64,000 nucleotides of DNA, taken from positions 1 through 64,000 of the forward strand of contig JBKHCS010000003.1 of the NCBI GenBank assembly GCA_046541715.1. The letters run 5' to 3'. Positions within the stretch are counted from its first letter, which is position 1, and each line of letters begins with the position of its first letter. The position numbers were made by a program, and so were the translations under genes. Source of the DNA: CAYPUT01 sp046541715 (GTDB lineage Bacteria > Spirochaetota > Spirochaetia > DSM-27196 > PWMO01). Positions 49,358 through 57,502 of this stretch are shown piece after piece. The notes under the pieces are model-generated. The model was not told the DNA's origin. It was given only the letters and a program-made list of their open reading frames with translations, and did no database searches.

Positions 49358-50221
49358 ATGGTAAGAGGCACCTACACTGCCGCGAGCGGTATGGCCGCGC
49401 AGGAACACCGATTCAACGCGATCGCGAACAATCTGGCGAACGCCGATACCCACGGGTACAAGCGCGACCTGGCCGTGCAGAAAGCCTTTCCGCAGCTTCT
49501 TCTGCGGCGAATGAGCGACGACGGGGTTCTTCGGGTTCCCTACCGGGACCAGGGGATAGGCTCGGTCGACAAGGCGCCGGTTATCGGCGTTCTCGGCACC
49601 GGGGTCGAGGAAAACGAGGTCTTTACCGTGTTCGAGCAGGGTTCCTTGGAGCAGACGGAGAACAGCTTCGACCTCGCGCTTCAGGGGGAGGGGTTCTTCG
49701 TAGTCCGGACGCCCGGCGGTGAGCGCTACACCCGGAACGGGAGCTTTCTTATCGGCCCCGAAGGGCTTCTGGTTACCAAACAGGGCTACCCGGTTCTTGG
49801 GGAGAACGGTCCCATCCGCATAAAACTGAACAATTTCGTCGTCGACGAGAACGGCCGCATCTTCGAAAACGACTCCTTCGGGGACGACCCCGAGCGGCTT
49901 ATCTCGGTCCGGGAAAACGAATGGCAGAACACCGAAGAGGTGGACCGCCTGAGGATCGTCGACGTCCGCGAGACTCGGTACCTGAGAAAGCAGGGGGATA
50001 GCCTCTGGCGATCGACCCGGGAAAGCGGAGACGCGGAGACCATCTACGGCGACAGCAGGCCGAAGGTGCGGCAGGGCTTTCTCGAGACGGCGAATGTAAA
50101 CCCGGTTACCGAAATGGTTCAAATGATCGAGGTCAACCGCGCTTACGAGGCCAACCAGAAGGTTATCCAATCCCAGGACGACAGCACCAGCCGCCTGATC
50201 AACCAGGCCCTACGGATCTAG
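49358..50221 (+). CDS. flhO: Flagellar rod protein FlhO/FlgF
   Basis: A 287-residue rod protein of the FlgF/FlgG family. The N-terminal rod signature is RGTYTAASGMAAQEHRFNAIANNLANADTHGYKRD. A central insertion forms the D1 domain (QGEGFFVVRTPGGERYTRNGSF). The C-terminal helix is FLETANVNPVTEMVQMIEVNRAYEANQKVIQ. It builds the proximal or distal rod of the periplasmic flagellum. It precedes FlgG by 12 nt. Borrelia calls this gene flhO. No Shine-Dalgarno is visible. Confidence 0.92.
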   Translation: MVRGTYTAASGMAAQEHRFNAIANNLANADTHGYKRDLAVQKAFPQLLLRRMSDDGVLRVPYRDQGIGSVDKAPVIGVLGTGVEENEVFTVFEQGSLEQTENSFDLALQGEGFFVVRTPGGERYTRNGSFLIGPEGLLVTKQGYPVLGENGPIRIKLNNFVVDENGRIFENDSFGDDPERLISVRENEWQNTEEVDRLRIVDVRETRYLRKQGDSLWRSTRESGDAETIYGDSRPKVRQGFLETANVNPVTEMVQMIEVNRAYEANQKVIQSQDDSTSRLINQALRI

Positions 50222-50233
50222 GAGTAGCGCGCC

Positions 50234-51028
50234 ATGATGCGATCGCTGTACACCGCAGCCTCCGGGATGACCGGACAGCAGTTCAACATTGACACCATTG
50301 CCAACAACCTGTCGAACGTGAATACAACCGGATTCAAAAAGAACCGTCCGGACTTCGAGGATCTTCTCTACCAGACCGCTCGGGTAGCCGGAACACCGGC
50401 GACCGAAGAGACCCTTGTGCCCGTCGGCGTCCAGGTCGGCCACGGCGTCCGGGTCGCGGCTACACAAAAGATCTTTACCCAAGGCTCCCTCCAGAACACC
50501 GGAAACGTAGGCGACATCGCCATATCCGGGGAGGGCTTCTACCGGGTGCTTCTCTACGACGGAAGCTTCGGCTATACCAGAGACGGCGCCTTCAAGATCG
50601 ACGCGAACGGCCAGTTTGTGACGTCGAACGGCTACCGGATGATGCCGGAGATCATCCTTCCCGAGGGCTTTATCCGGGAAAGCGTCACCGTGAACCAGGA
50701 CGGCCGGGTAACGGTCCTGGTGCCCGGAAGCGACGATCCGATAGAGGTCGGGCAGGTCGAGCTCTACCGTTTCGTGAACCCCGCGGGGCTTCAGGCGGTG
50801 GGGGAAAACGTCTTCAAGGTCTCCAGCGCTTCCGGGGAAGCCATAGGGGGACGTCCCGGCTTCGACGGGATGGGAAGCCTCGAGCACCGCTTTATCGAGG
50901 CGTCCAACGTCGAAGTCGTTCAAGAAATGGTAAACATGATCGTCGCCCAGCGGGCCTACGAGCTCAACTCGAAGGCGATCCAGACGAGCGATTCGATGCT
51001 CGGTATAGCAAACAACTTGAAGCGATAG
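50234..51028 (+). CDS. flgG: Flagellar distal rod protein FlgG
   Basis: A 264-residue FlgG. Marks are MRSLYTAASGMTGQQFNIDTIANNLSNVNTTGFKKNR, DIAISGEGFYRVLL and GSLEHRFIEASNVEVVQEMVNMIVAQRAYELNSKAIQTSDSML. It forms the distal rod. A second ATG lies one codon later. GGAG at 50221 serves as the ribosome binding site. It is followed 9 nt later by a short FlgJ-like gene. Confidence 0.96.
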   Translation: MMRSLYTAASGMTGQQFNIDTIANNLSNVNTTGFKKNRPDFEDLLYQTARVAGTPATEETLVPVGVQVGHGVRVAATQKIFTQGSLQNTGNVGDIAISGEGFYRVLLYDGSFGYTRDGAFKIDANGQFVTSNGYRMMPEIILPEGFIRESVTVNQDGRVTVLVPGSDDPIEVGQVELYRFVNPAGLQAVGENVFKVSSASGEAIGGRPGFDGMGSLEHRFIEASNVEVVQEMVNMIVAQRAYELNSKAIQTSDSMLGIANNLKR

Positions 51029-51037
51029 GGGTAGCCG

Positions 51038-51412
51038 ATGGATCCAATGAGCCTGATCGATCCCACCATTCGGCGGGATCCGAATAGCATCGCGCCCACC
51101 GCGACCCCCCGGACCGAAGGACTCGGTGCCGGTACCGAGGACGCTCGGCTAAAGGAAGTAAGCCGGGAGTTCGAATCGATCTTCGTGGAACAGATGCTTT
51201 CCGCGATGCGTGATACATTAGATCCGGAGAGTCGACTCCTCCACGGCGGTTTTGCGGAGGAGGTATTCGACGACATGCTATACCGGGAGTATTCCCGGAT
51301 AATCTCCAAGTCCGGCGGTTTCGGCCTGGCGGAGCTCGTTTACGATCAGCTCTCCGGTCGAGCGTATCAGGGGGAGCTGTCCCCCCAGGGTCCCGGGGAC
51401 TCTGTGCAATAA
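51038..51412 (+). CDS. FlgJ-like rod-binding protein
   Basis: A 124-residue protein equivalent to the N-terminal rod-binding domain of FlgJ (LKEVSREFESIFVEQMLSAMRDT, GFAEEVFDDMLYREYSRIISKSGGFGLAELVYDQL). The peptidoglycan-hydrolase domain is absent, as in many spirochaetes and alphaproteobacteria, so a separate hydrolase must open the wall. The N-terminal 25 residues are Pro/Thr-rich. A clear terminator follows. Confidence 0.88.
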   Translation: MDPMSLIDPTIRRDPNSIAPTATPRTEGLGAGTEDARLKEVSREFESIFVEQMLSAMRDTLDPESRLLHGGFAEEVFDDMLYREYSRIISKSGGFGLAELVYDQLSGRAYQGELSPQGPGDSVQ

Positions 51413-51440
51413 ACTATACACTTGGTCCTCGAATGGACAA

Positions 51441-51471
51441 TGACTCCCCGGGAGTCACCACCTATTTTTTT
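51441..51471 (+). terminator. Intrinsic terminator after the flagellar genes
   Basis: A perfect 7-bp stem TGACTCC-CCG-GGAGTCA (51441-51457), a 7-nt spacer and a 7-T run (51465-51471). It separates the flagellar operon from the sigma-factor gene. Confidence 0.75.
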
Positions 51472-51513
51472 ATTCTGAAACAATTTAAAGCACAGACTGT
51501 CTCGGCCGACCGC

Positions 51514-51530
51514 TTGGCACACTGATTGCA
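51514..51530 (+). promoter_or_regulatory. Sigma-54 promoter of the rpoS-like gene
   Basis: TTGGCAC (51514-51520), five bases, then TTGCA (51526-51530), with the GG and GC dinucleotides separated by exactly 10 bp as required for RpoN. The predicted start is near 51541, leaving a leader of about 10 nt that contains GAGAGG before the ATG at 51551. No enhancer site could be identified by eye. Confidence 0.78.
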
Positions 51531-51550
51531 ACATTGTGCCGGAGAGGCGT

Positions 51551-52396
51551 ATGACCACGAAGAAAAGAAAAGCCGACTACGAAGACAACACCCTCAAGGC
51601 GTACTTCGATCAGATAAAGCACTCAGATTTGCTCTCCTTCGAGGAAGAAAAAGACCTGTCGAAGCGGATTCAGAAGGGAGACGATGCGGCAAAGACAAAG
51701 CTTATCGAGTCGAACCTGCGGCTGGTCGTAAAGATCGCCAAGGGCTATGTAACCCCGGAGGTAAGCCTCCTCGACCTGATTCAGGAGGGAAACTTGGGGC
51801 TCCTCCGCGCCGCCGGCAAGTACGATTATCGAAAGCAGGTTCGCTTTAGCACCTACGCCTCCTGGTGGATCAAGCAGGCGATCACCCGGGCCCTCAGCAA
51901 CAAACGGCGCCACATCCGCCTTCCCCACCGGAAGGAAGACGCTCTTCGGAAGATCCAGCGGAGTTACACGATGCTCAGCCAGAAGCTGATGCGCTCTCCC
52001 TCGGTGGAAGAGGTCGCCGAAGAAGTGGGGCTCAAGCGGGAAGAAGTCGTCCAGATCCTCAACGTCTCCTCCGGGATGGTTAGTCTCGACAGCGACATAA
52101 ACGAGGATTCGGGTACCTTTCACGACATTATTGAGGATTACTCGTACTCCCCGGACGCGGAGTTTATTCAGCGCTCCTTTCGGGAGCAGACCTTGCAGTT
52201 CCTCGATCGTCTGAAAGAGAAGGAACGGCAAATACTTCTCTACCGTTTTGCCTTCCATGGGGGCAAGAAATACACCCTCAAGAGCATTAGCGACGAGATG
52301 GGGATCTCTCCCGAAACCGTTCGGCAAATAGAGATTCGCGCGCTAAAAAAGCTAAAGGAACACGCCGAAGAGCTTCGAGAATACGTATACGAGTAG
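51551..52396 (+). CDS. rpoS: Alternative sigma-70-family factor, RpoS-like
   Basis: A 281-residue sigma factor without region 1.1. Region 1.2 (about 12-45), region 2 (DLIQEGNLGLLRAAGKYDYRKQVRFSTYASWWIKQAITRAL), region 3 (about 140-190) and region 4 with the helix-turn-helix (YTLKSISDEMGISPETVRQIEIRALKKLK) are present. The size and layout fit group 2/3 factors. The gene symbol rests on context: it follows flhO-flgG, precedes a deacetylase and tsaD, and is preceded by a sigma-54 promoter, as with Borrelia rpoS. By sequence alone RpoH or a small RpoD cannot be excluded. Confidence 0.85.
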   Translation: MTTKKRKADYEDNTLKAYFDQIKHSDLLSFEEEKDLSKRIQKGDDAAKTKLIESNLRLVVKIAKGYVTPEVSLLDLIQEGNLGLLRAAGKYDYRKQVRFSTYASWWIKQAITRALSNKRRHIRLPHRKEDALRKIQRSYTMLSQKLMRSPSVEEVAEEVGLKREEVVQILNVSSGMVSLDSDINEDSGTFHDIIEDYSYSPDAEFIQRSFREQTLQFLDRLKEKERQILLYRFAFHGGKKYTLKSISDEMGISPETVRQIEIRALKKLKEHAEELREYVYE

Positions 52397-52420
52397 TATT
52401 CTTCTCCCCAGGAGGCTCTA

Positions 52421-53389
52421 ATGGCTACCGGCGGCACCTCTCCCGGTGCTAAGACCCGCGTACTGCGACTCTCTCTGCTTGCTATTGCGGTAGCCCTCGG
52501 TCTTCTGCCGGCGCTGCTTCCGAGAGAGCGGGAAGAAGCCGCCCGGGGACCGGATGAGGTTCTCTCGGTTCCGGAGACCACAGAGCCGGCCCCCGAAGCG
52601 GAACCGCCTGAACCGGCTCCCCCGGAGGTCCCGGCGCCGGTTCCGGAAGGACCCGAGGCGGAGGATCCGGTACCGCCGGCTCCTCTCTCCCCCCAGCCGG
52701 AGGCGATTGCGCGCCTCTACCTCGTAGTGGATGACGTGGGAAACCGGCGGGAGGACTTAGACCCGTACCTGAGCCTCGACATTCCGATTACCTTCGCGGT
52801 GCTCCCGCAACTTCCGTTCTCCGAGGAATCCGCCGTACGGATTTCCACCCGGGGACAGGAGCTTATTCTGCACCTGCCGATGGAAGCCGAGAGCGGGAAG
52901 TATCCCGGTCCGGGGACCATCTACGTCGGCGACTCCCACCGCAGCATTACCGAAACCCTCCGGGCGAATCTCCGGAGCGTTCCCGGAGCCAAAGGAATCA
53001 ACAACCACATGGGATCCAAGGCCACCGCGGACCGGAACACCATGAACGCCGCCCTCGAGTTCGCCCGGAGAGAGGGACTCTTCTTTCTCGATTCCCGGAC
53101 AACCCACAATACGGTCGCCCTCGAAGTGGCCCGGGAAAAGAGGGTACCCGCGGCGGAGCGCCACGTCTTTCTCGATAACGTCCGGGAGGTCGAGGCGATC
53201 CGGGAGGCCTTAATCCAGGGCGTCGCCCTGGCCCGGGAACAGGGGTACGCCGTTCTTATCGGCCACGCGACAAGCCCGGAGCTCGCCACGGTGCTCCGGG
53301 AAGAGGCGTCGGCTCTAGAAGATGCGGGGATCCGGTTCTTCCATCTTTCGGCGTTGTTAGGGACTCCTCATGTTGGTTCTGGGGATTGA
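52421..53389 (+). CDS. Divergent polysaccharide deacetylase family protein
   Basis: A 322-residue exported protein. A membrane anchor or signal (14-35) is followed by a Pro/Glu-rich linker (40-95) and a YibQ-type divergent polysaccharide deacetylase domain (98-315): LYLVVDDVGNRREDLDPYL, ITFAVLPQLPFS, LILHLPMEAES and NNHMGSKATADRNTM. The catalytic histidines of true NodB enzymes are only partly evident, as usual in this family. An AGGAGG site precedes the ATG. It overlaps tsaD by 20 nt. Confidence 0.87.
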   Translation: MATGGTSPGAKTRVLRLSLLAIAVALGLLPALLPREREEAARGPDEVLSVPETTEPAPEAEPPEPAPPEVPAPVPEGPEAEDPVPPAPLSPQPEAIARLYLVVDDVGNRREDLDPYLSLDIPITFAVLPQLPFSEESAVRISTRGQELILHLPMEAESGKYPGPGTIYVGDSHRSITETLRANLRSVPGAKGINNHMGSKATADRNTMNAALEFARREGLFFLDSRTTHNTVALEVAREKRVPAAERHVFLDNVREVEAIREALIQGVALAREQGYAVLIGHATSPELATVLREEASALEDAGIRFFHLSALLGTPHVGSGD

Positions 53390-54383
53390 AACTTCCTGCG
53401 ACGAGTGCTCCGTCGCCTTGGTCGAAGACGGTGTCTCGCTTTCGGGTATGCTCATCGCGACCCAGGACGAGGTTCACGCGCCCTACAGCGGTGTAGTCCC
53501 CGAGCTGGCCTCCCGACGGCACGTCGAAACCATCTTCCCTATCTACCAGGAAGTCCTTAAGGGGGCCGGATGCCGACCTGCGGACATTGATCTTGTCGCG
53601 GTAACGGTCCAGCCGGGCCTCGCCGGCTCCCTCGCGGTTGGGGTCGCCTTCGCGAAGGCGCTCGCTTTGGGATTGGGGCGCCCGGTCGTCGGGGTGGACC
53701 ACATTTCCGCCCACCTCTACGCGATACAACTCGAACGGAAGGTCGCCTATCCCTTTCTCGGCCTCGTCATATCCGGGGGGCACACCCTGATCGCCCGGTG
53801 TCTGAGCCCAACGGAGTTTGAGGTCCTCGGGACGACCATAGACGATGCCTGTGGTGAGGCCTTCGACAAGGTGGCAAAGCATCTCGAGCTGGGCTACCCC
53901 GGGGGCGTCGCCATAGACCGTCTTGCCCGTCGGGGGGACCCGAGGGCTTTTCGTTTTCCGGTTCCTTCTCTCCACAAGGGAGACCACCGGTACGATGTTT
54001 CCTATTCGGGCCTCAAGACGGCGGTTGTCAACCAGCTCGAGCAGTTCCGGAATCCCGGTTACGAGGCCACACCGGAGAACATCGCCGCCGGCTTCGAGGC
54101 CTCCGCCGTCGACATGGCACTAAACCGCCTCCGGAAGGCCCAAAAAGACACCAGGATGGGCCGGATTGTCGTAGCCGGGGGAGTAGCCTCGAACAGCTAT
54201 CTCCGGAGCCGTTTGAGCGATTGGAAGGGTGCCGAGGTCTTTGTTCCGTCGAAGCGCCTCTGTACGGACAACGGCGCGATGGTCGCGGGGCTCGGATACC
54301 ACGTCTACCGGGAGCGGGGCGCCGGGAATCTGGATCTCGATATTTTGCCGAAAGTTCCGGAGTTCCGGGGAAACTATCCCTGA
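53370..54383 (+). CDS. tsaD: tRNA N6-adenosine threonylcarbamoyltransferase
   Basis: A 337-residue TsaD (Gcp/Kae1) of the t6A37 pathway. MLVLGIETSCDECSVALV begins the ASKHA fold. The metal-binding HxxxH is HISAHLYA near 110-117. VISGGHTLI, TIDDACGEAFDKVAK and RIVVAGGVASNSYLR follow. It transfers threonylcarbamoyl to A37 of ANN-decoding tRNAs with TsaB and TsaE, which are not in this window. It is convergent with the MinD-like gene with an 8-nt gap. Confidence 0.97.
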   Translation: MLVLGIETSCDECSVALVEDGVSLSGMLIATQDEVHAPYSGVVPELASRRHVETIFPIYQEVLKGAGCRPADIDLVAVTVQPGLAGSLAVGVAFAKALALGLGRPVVGVDHISAHLYAIQLERKVAYPFLGLVISGGHTLIARCLSPTEFEVLGTTIDDACGEAFDKVAKHLELGYPGGVAIDRLARRGDPRAFRFPVPSLHKGDHRYDVSYSGLKTAVVNQLEQFRNPGYEATPENIAAGFEASAVDMALNRLRKAQKDTRMGRIVVAGGVASNSYLRSRLSDWKGAEVFVPSKRLCTDNGAMVAGLGYHVYRERGAGNLDLDILPKVPEFRGNYP

Positions 54384-54410
54384 GCCTGGACCTAAGAACG
54401 GCCCCAGGCT
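54383..54410. terminator. Hairpin between convergent tsaD and MinD-like gene
   Basis: AGCCTGG (54383-54389) pairs with CCAGGCT (54404-54410) over a 14-nt loop, overlapping the end of the minus-strand gene. No T-tract is present, so it is only a possible bidirectional terminator. Confidence 0.3.
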
Positions 54411-55369
54411 AGGGATTCCTCTTTGAGCTCCGCCAACTCGTCGTCCGCTTCGAAGAGCTTCCAGAGGCCCGGTAGACGCGTCTGGATAATCCGCTCCGCG
54501 AGGCGATGAACCGATTGTGAGAAGTCGCAATTCGGATGGGACGCGATAACCGGACGGCGCCGAAGAATCGACTCCGGCACGAGTGGGTTGGTCGGCAGGT
54601 AGCCAACGTACTGCGTCTCCACGTCGAGGTTCTTTTCGACGATCGCCTTGAGCTTCGATCCGACCTGAATGTCCTGATCCGATCGCCCCATGTTCATAAC
54701 GATCCGCGGCTTGAAGGCGTCGAGGTGCGCCGCCGCCCGTTGGCCGGCCTCCGGGTCGATTCGCGCCAATCCGTCAACCAGTCGCCGGAAGCTCTCGGGC
54801 CCCCCCTCGAGGCGCTGGGACACGAACTCCGACACGAGGTGGCGTTCCCGGCTCTTACGGGGAAAGCTGCGGTAGAGGAGTCGGTAGAGGGCGGTCTTGA
54901 GAAAGCTGTAGGCGTTCAGAATAGCCGTGGTTTCCGGAATCACGACCATTATTCCGTCGGAGGTCGTCAGAAAAAAGTCGACGGTGTTGTACGACGAGCC
55001 GGAACCGAGGTCCAGAATCACGTAGTCCGCCACCAGGTTGTTCAAGCCCTTCAGAAGACGGAGTTTCTGATAGTACGGGAGGTTCGCGGTTCCCGGGAGA
55101 AGCGAGTCGCCGGGAATAAAATGGAGGCGTCGCTCCTCGGTCTCTACCAAGAGCGATTCCAGATTGTCCTCCTGCTTGTAGATGAGGTTTCCGATTCCCG
55201 CCTTGTTGTTTCGGATACCGAGGCAGGTGTGGAGGTTCGCCCCACCGAGATCCAAGTCGACAAGGACGACGGTCTTCCCCGTCCGGGCGAGGGCTATTCC
55301 GAGATTCGAGGAGAGAATCGACTTGCCGACACCGCCCTTGCCGGAGGCAATCGGGAGGAGAGTAACCAT
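54392..55369 (-). CDS. MinD/ParA-type P-loop ATPase
   Basis: A 325-residue deviant Walker ATPase. ASGKGGVGKSILSSNLG (residues 8-24) carries the signature lysine of the MinD/ParA group. VLVDLDLGGANLHTCLG and DYVILDLGSGSSYNTVDFF are the switch strands. A long insertion (about 165-230) and an acidic C-terminus distinguish it from MinD proper. The absence of MinC or MinE and of FlhF next to it leaves the function open; FlhG-like or septum-positioning roles are alternatives. The promoter's -10 lies 9 nt from the ATG and no ribosome binding site is visible. Confidence 0.82.
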   Translation of the reverse strand: MVTLLPIASGKGGVGKSILSSNLGIALARTGKTVVLVDLDLGGANLHTCLGIRNNKAGIGNLIYKQEDNLESLLVETEERRLHFIPGDSLLPGTANLPYYQKLRLLKGLNNLVADYVILDLGSGSSYNTVDFFLTTSDGIMVVIPETTAILNAYSFLKTALYRLLYRSFPRKSRERHLVSEFVSQRLEGGPESFRRLVDGLARIDPEAGQRAAAHLDAFKPRIVMNMGRSDQDIQVGSKLKAIVEKNLDVETQYVGYLPTNPLVPESILRRRPVIASHPNCDFSQSVHRLAERIIQTRLPGLWKLFEADDELAELKEESLAWGRS

Positions 55370-55378
55370 ACGAAAACC

Positions 55379-55407
55379 ATAATAAGTCTAAAGTATGAGA
55401 AATGCAA
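55379..55407 (-). promoter_or_regulatory. Candidate promoter of the MinD-like gene
   Basis: On the minus strand TTGCAT (plus-strand 55402-55407), a 17-bp spacer and TATTAT (55379-55384). The predicted start is within about 3 nt of the ATG. Confidence 0.5.
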
Positions 55408-55438
55408 GGTGCACCGTGACGCTATCCCTCCCGGACGA

Positions 55439-55467
55439 TTGACCGGCTGGGGGCGCGTCGGTACTCT
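55439..55467 (+). promoter_or_regulatory. Candidate promoter of apt
   Basis: TTGACC (55439-55444), a 17-bp spacer and TACTCT (55462-55467), ending 8 nt before the ATG. The same -10 hexamer TACTCT serves the tRNA and cimA promoters. Confidence 0.45.
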
Positions 55468-55475
55468 GTCCTCCG

Positions 55476-56006
55476 ATGGACGCACCTGATCTCGACAAAG
55501 CCATACGAAAAGTCCCGGACTTCCCCCACGAGGGAATTCTCTTTTACGACATCACCGGAGTTCTCAACGATCCGGCCGCCTTCGGCTACTGCATAGACGA
55601 GGCGGTTCGGCGCTATTCCGGAAAGGCATTTGGGGCCGTCGCCGGGGTAGAGGCCCGGGGGTTCGCCTTCGCCGCTCCGATCGCCCTCCGGTTGGGCCTT
55701 CCCCTGATTCTCGTCCGCAAGAAGGGGAAACTTCCGGGAGAGACCATCTCCGAGGCGTTCGACCTCGAGTATGGGAAAGCCGTGGTAGAGATACAGCCCG
55801 TCGAGGTGCCCGGGGGTGCGAAGGTGCTCCTCGTCGACGACCTGATCGCCACCGGCGGCACCCTGAAGGCGGCGATGCGGCTCTTCGAGCGAGTCGGGGC
55901 GAAGGTTACCGACATCTTCGCGGTTATTGGGTTGCCCTTTCTGAATTTCTCCGACCAACTCACCGGTGTCGAGATTCAAACGCTTTTGGACTACGCCGGC
56001 GAGTAG
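55476..56006 (+). CDS. apt: Adenine phosphoribosyltransferase
   Basis: A 176-residue purine salvage enzyme converting adenine and PRPP to AMP. IRKVPDFPHEGILFYDITGVL is the Apt N-terminus. The PRPP-binding loop is VLLVDDLIATGGTLKAA near 124-140. GVEARGFAFAAPIALRLG is the substrate loop. No Shine-Dalgarno precedes the ATG, and the promoter position implies a leaderless message. The gene stands alone before the tRNA pair. Confidence 0.95.
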   Translation: MDAPDLDKAIRKVPDFPHEGILFYDITGVLNDPAAFGYCIDEAVRRYSGKAFGAVAGVEARGFAFAAPIALRLGLPLILVRKKGKLPGETISEAFDLEYGKAVVEIQPVEVPGGAKVLLVDDLIATGGTLKAAMRLFERVGAKVTDIFAVIGLPFLNFSDQLTGVEIQTLLDYAGE

Positions 56007-56039
56007 ACCGCTCCAGGGTCGCTTACTCGGCCTCCTTAC

Positions 56040-56068
56040 TTGACATAACAATGGCGGCTCAATACTCT
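56040..56068 (+). promoter_or_regulatory. Promoter of the tRNA-Gln/tRNA-Glu operon
   Basis: A perfect TTGACA (56040-56045), a 17-bp spacer and TACTCT (56063-56068). The predicted start is near 56075, 11 nt before tRNA-Gln. Confidence 0.75.
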
Positions 56069-56085
56069 CTGCGAAGAAAGAGCGA

Positions 56086-56156
56086 TTCCCGGTTGTGTAA
56101 TGGTAGCACCGCAGATTCTGGCTCTGCTAGTGGGGGTTCGAATCCTCCCCGGGAAG
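56086..56156 (+). tRNA. tRNA-Gln (anticodon CTG)
   Basis: A 71-nt cloverleaf: acceptor TTCCCGG/CCGGGAA, D-stem GTGT/GCAC, anticodon stem GCAGA/TCTGC with loop TTCTGGC (anticodon CTG, reading CAG), T-arm GGGGG-TTCGAAT-CCTCC and discriminator G. CCA is not encoded. Confidence 0.94.
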
Positions 56157-56161
56157 CGGAA

Positions 56162-56233
56162 GGCCCCTTCGTCTATCGGCTAGGACGGTAGATTCTCAGT
56201 CTACAAAGAGGGGTTCGATTCCCCTAGGGGCTA
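56162..56233 (+). tRNA. tRNA-Glu (anticodon CTC)
   Basis: A 72-nt cloverleaf: acceptor GGCCCCT/AGGGGCT with a G-U first pair, D-stem GTCT/GGAC, anticodon stem GTAGA/TCTAC with loop TTCTCAG (anticodon CTC, reading GAG), T-arm AGGGG-TTCGATT-CCCCT and discriminator A. CCA is not encoded. It lies 5 nt after tRNA-Gln in one transcript. Confidence 0.94.
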
Positions 56234-56247
56234 AACTCTTTGCGAAG

Positions 56248-56272
56248 GCCGGCGTTCACGCCGGCTTTTTTT
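56248..56272 (+). terminator. Intrinsic terminator of the tRNA operon
   Basis: A perfect 7-bp stem GCCGGCG-TTCA-CGCCGGC (56248-56265) is followed by seven T (56266-56272). Confidence 0.93.
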
Positions 56273-56314
56273 ATTCTATTGTGTACTACGTGCGTAGGAA
56301 TGGGAGCACTCGTA

Positions 56315-57502
56315 ATGATACCGGCACTTCTCGTTCTTCAAGACGGTACCGCCTACCCCGGCTACTCCTTCGGGGCTCCGCCTCTGACGCCGGAGGAGCT
56401 AAAGCGGCGGGTAGAAGAGGCGCCTGCCGCAGCCACGGGTATCGGCGAAGTCATCTTCAATACCGCGATGAGCGGCTACCACGAGATTCTCACCGACCCC
56501 TCCTACGTGGGACAGATGGTCGTGATGACGCATCCCCACGTCGGCAATTACGGCACCGACCCAGTCTGGCAGGAGCATCATCGTCAGGGCGTCGTGGTGC
56601 AGCCGTCGGGGTTCGTGATCCGGGAGAACTACGCCGGCCGTCTGCCCTTCGGGAGGACCTCCCTCGGGGCCTTTCTTCAGGAGTCGCGCGTTCCGGGTAT
56701 CTGCGACGTCGACACCCGGCGTCTGACCCTCTCCCTACGGAGCGAGGGAAGCCTGACGGGAGCCATTGTCGCGATGCCCGAGGGCGTCACCCGGTGGGAG
56801 CGTCCCGAGGCTTTCGCCGGCTACGCCCGGGAGATTGCCGCGATGGTCGGTGCCTTTCCGGGAATGGAGGGCAGGAACCTGGTCGAGCCCTTTGTTTCGC
56901 CGGAGAAGGGAACCGCCGAAGCCGCCTCGGAGGCCTTGAGGACCGGGCGTGGGCTTATCGCCGTCGTCGACTACGGGGCTAAGGCGAGCATCGTGGAGAA
57001 CATTACCCGGCGCGGTCACGAGGTAGTCGTATTCCCGGCCTCCGCCGGGGCACAAGAGATTCTCGCCGCCCGGCCGAAAGGGGTCGTTCTGTCGAACGGT
57101 CCCGGCGACCCGGCGGTTCTTACCGGACCCATCGAGACCGCCGGAAACCTTATCGGAAAGGTGCCCCTCCTCGGCATCTGTCTCGGGCACCAGCTTATCG
57201 GCCTCGGTCTCGGAGGCAAGACCTACAAGATGAAGTTCGGCCACCACGGGGCAAACCACCCCGTCCGAAACCAGGAAACCGGGAGCGTTCAGGTTACCTC
57301 CCAGAACCACGGATTCGCCGTCGACGAGAAGAGCCTTCCGCCGGGGGTCACCGTGTGGCTGCGAAACGCGAACGACGGCAGTGTCGAAGGCCTCAAATCG
57401 GAAGAGCGGGGGATGCTTTCGGCTCAGTTTCACCCCGAGGCCGCCCCGGGGCCCCGGGACGCCGAATGGATCTTCGACGAGTTCCTAAAGAGGACCCAGT
57501 AA
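56315..57502 (+). CDS. carA: Carbamoyl-phosphate synthase small subunit
   Basis: A 395-residue glutaminase subunit of carbamoyl-phosphate synthase, feeding pyrimidine and arginine synthesis. The N-terminal domain (LVLQDGTAYPGYSFG, GEVIFNTAMSGYHEILTDPSY) is followed by the class I amidotransferase domain with the nucleophile in LLGICLGHQLIG and the His/Glu pair in QFHPEAAPGPRD. GGGAG with 8-nt spacing supports the ATG at 56315 over the one at 56300. The stop overlaps the carB ATG by 1 nt. Confidence 0.96.
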   Translation: MIPALLVLQDGTAYPGYSFGAPPLTPEELKRRVEEAPAAATGIGEVIFNTAMSGYHEILTDPSYVGQMVVMTHPHVGNYGTDPVWQEHHRQGVVVQPSGFVIRENYAGRLPFGRTSLGAFLQESRVPGICDVDTRRLTLSLRSEGSLTGAIVAMPEGVTRWERPEAFAGYAREIAAMVGAFPGMEGRNLVEPFVSPEKGTAEAASEALRTGRGLIAVVDYGAKASIVENITRRGHEVVVFPASAGAQEILAARPKGVVLSNGPGDPAVLTGPIETAGNLIGKVPLLGICLGHQLIGLGLGGKTYKMKFGHHGANHPVRNQETGSVQVTSQNHGFAVDEKSLPPGVTVWLRNANDGSVEGLKSEERGMLSAQFHPEAAPGPRDAEWIFDEFLKRTQ

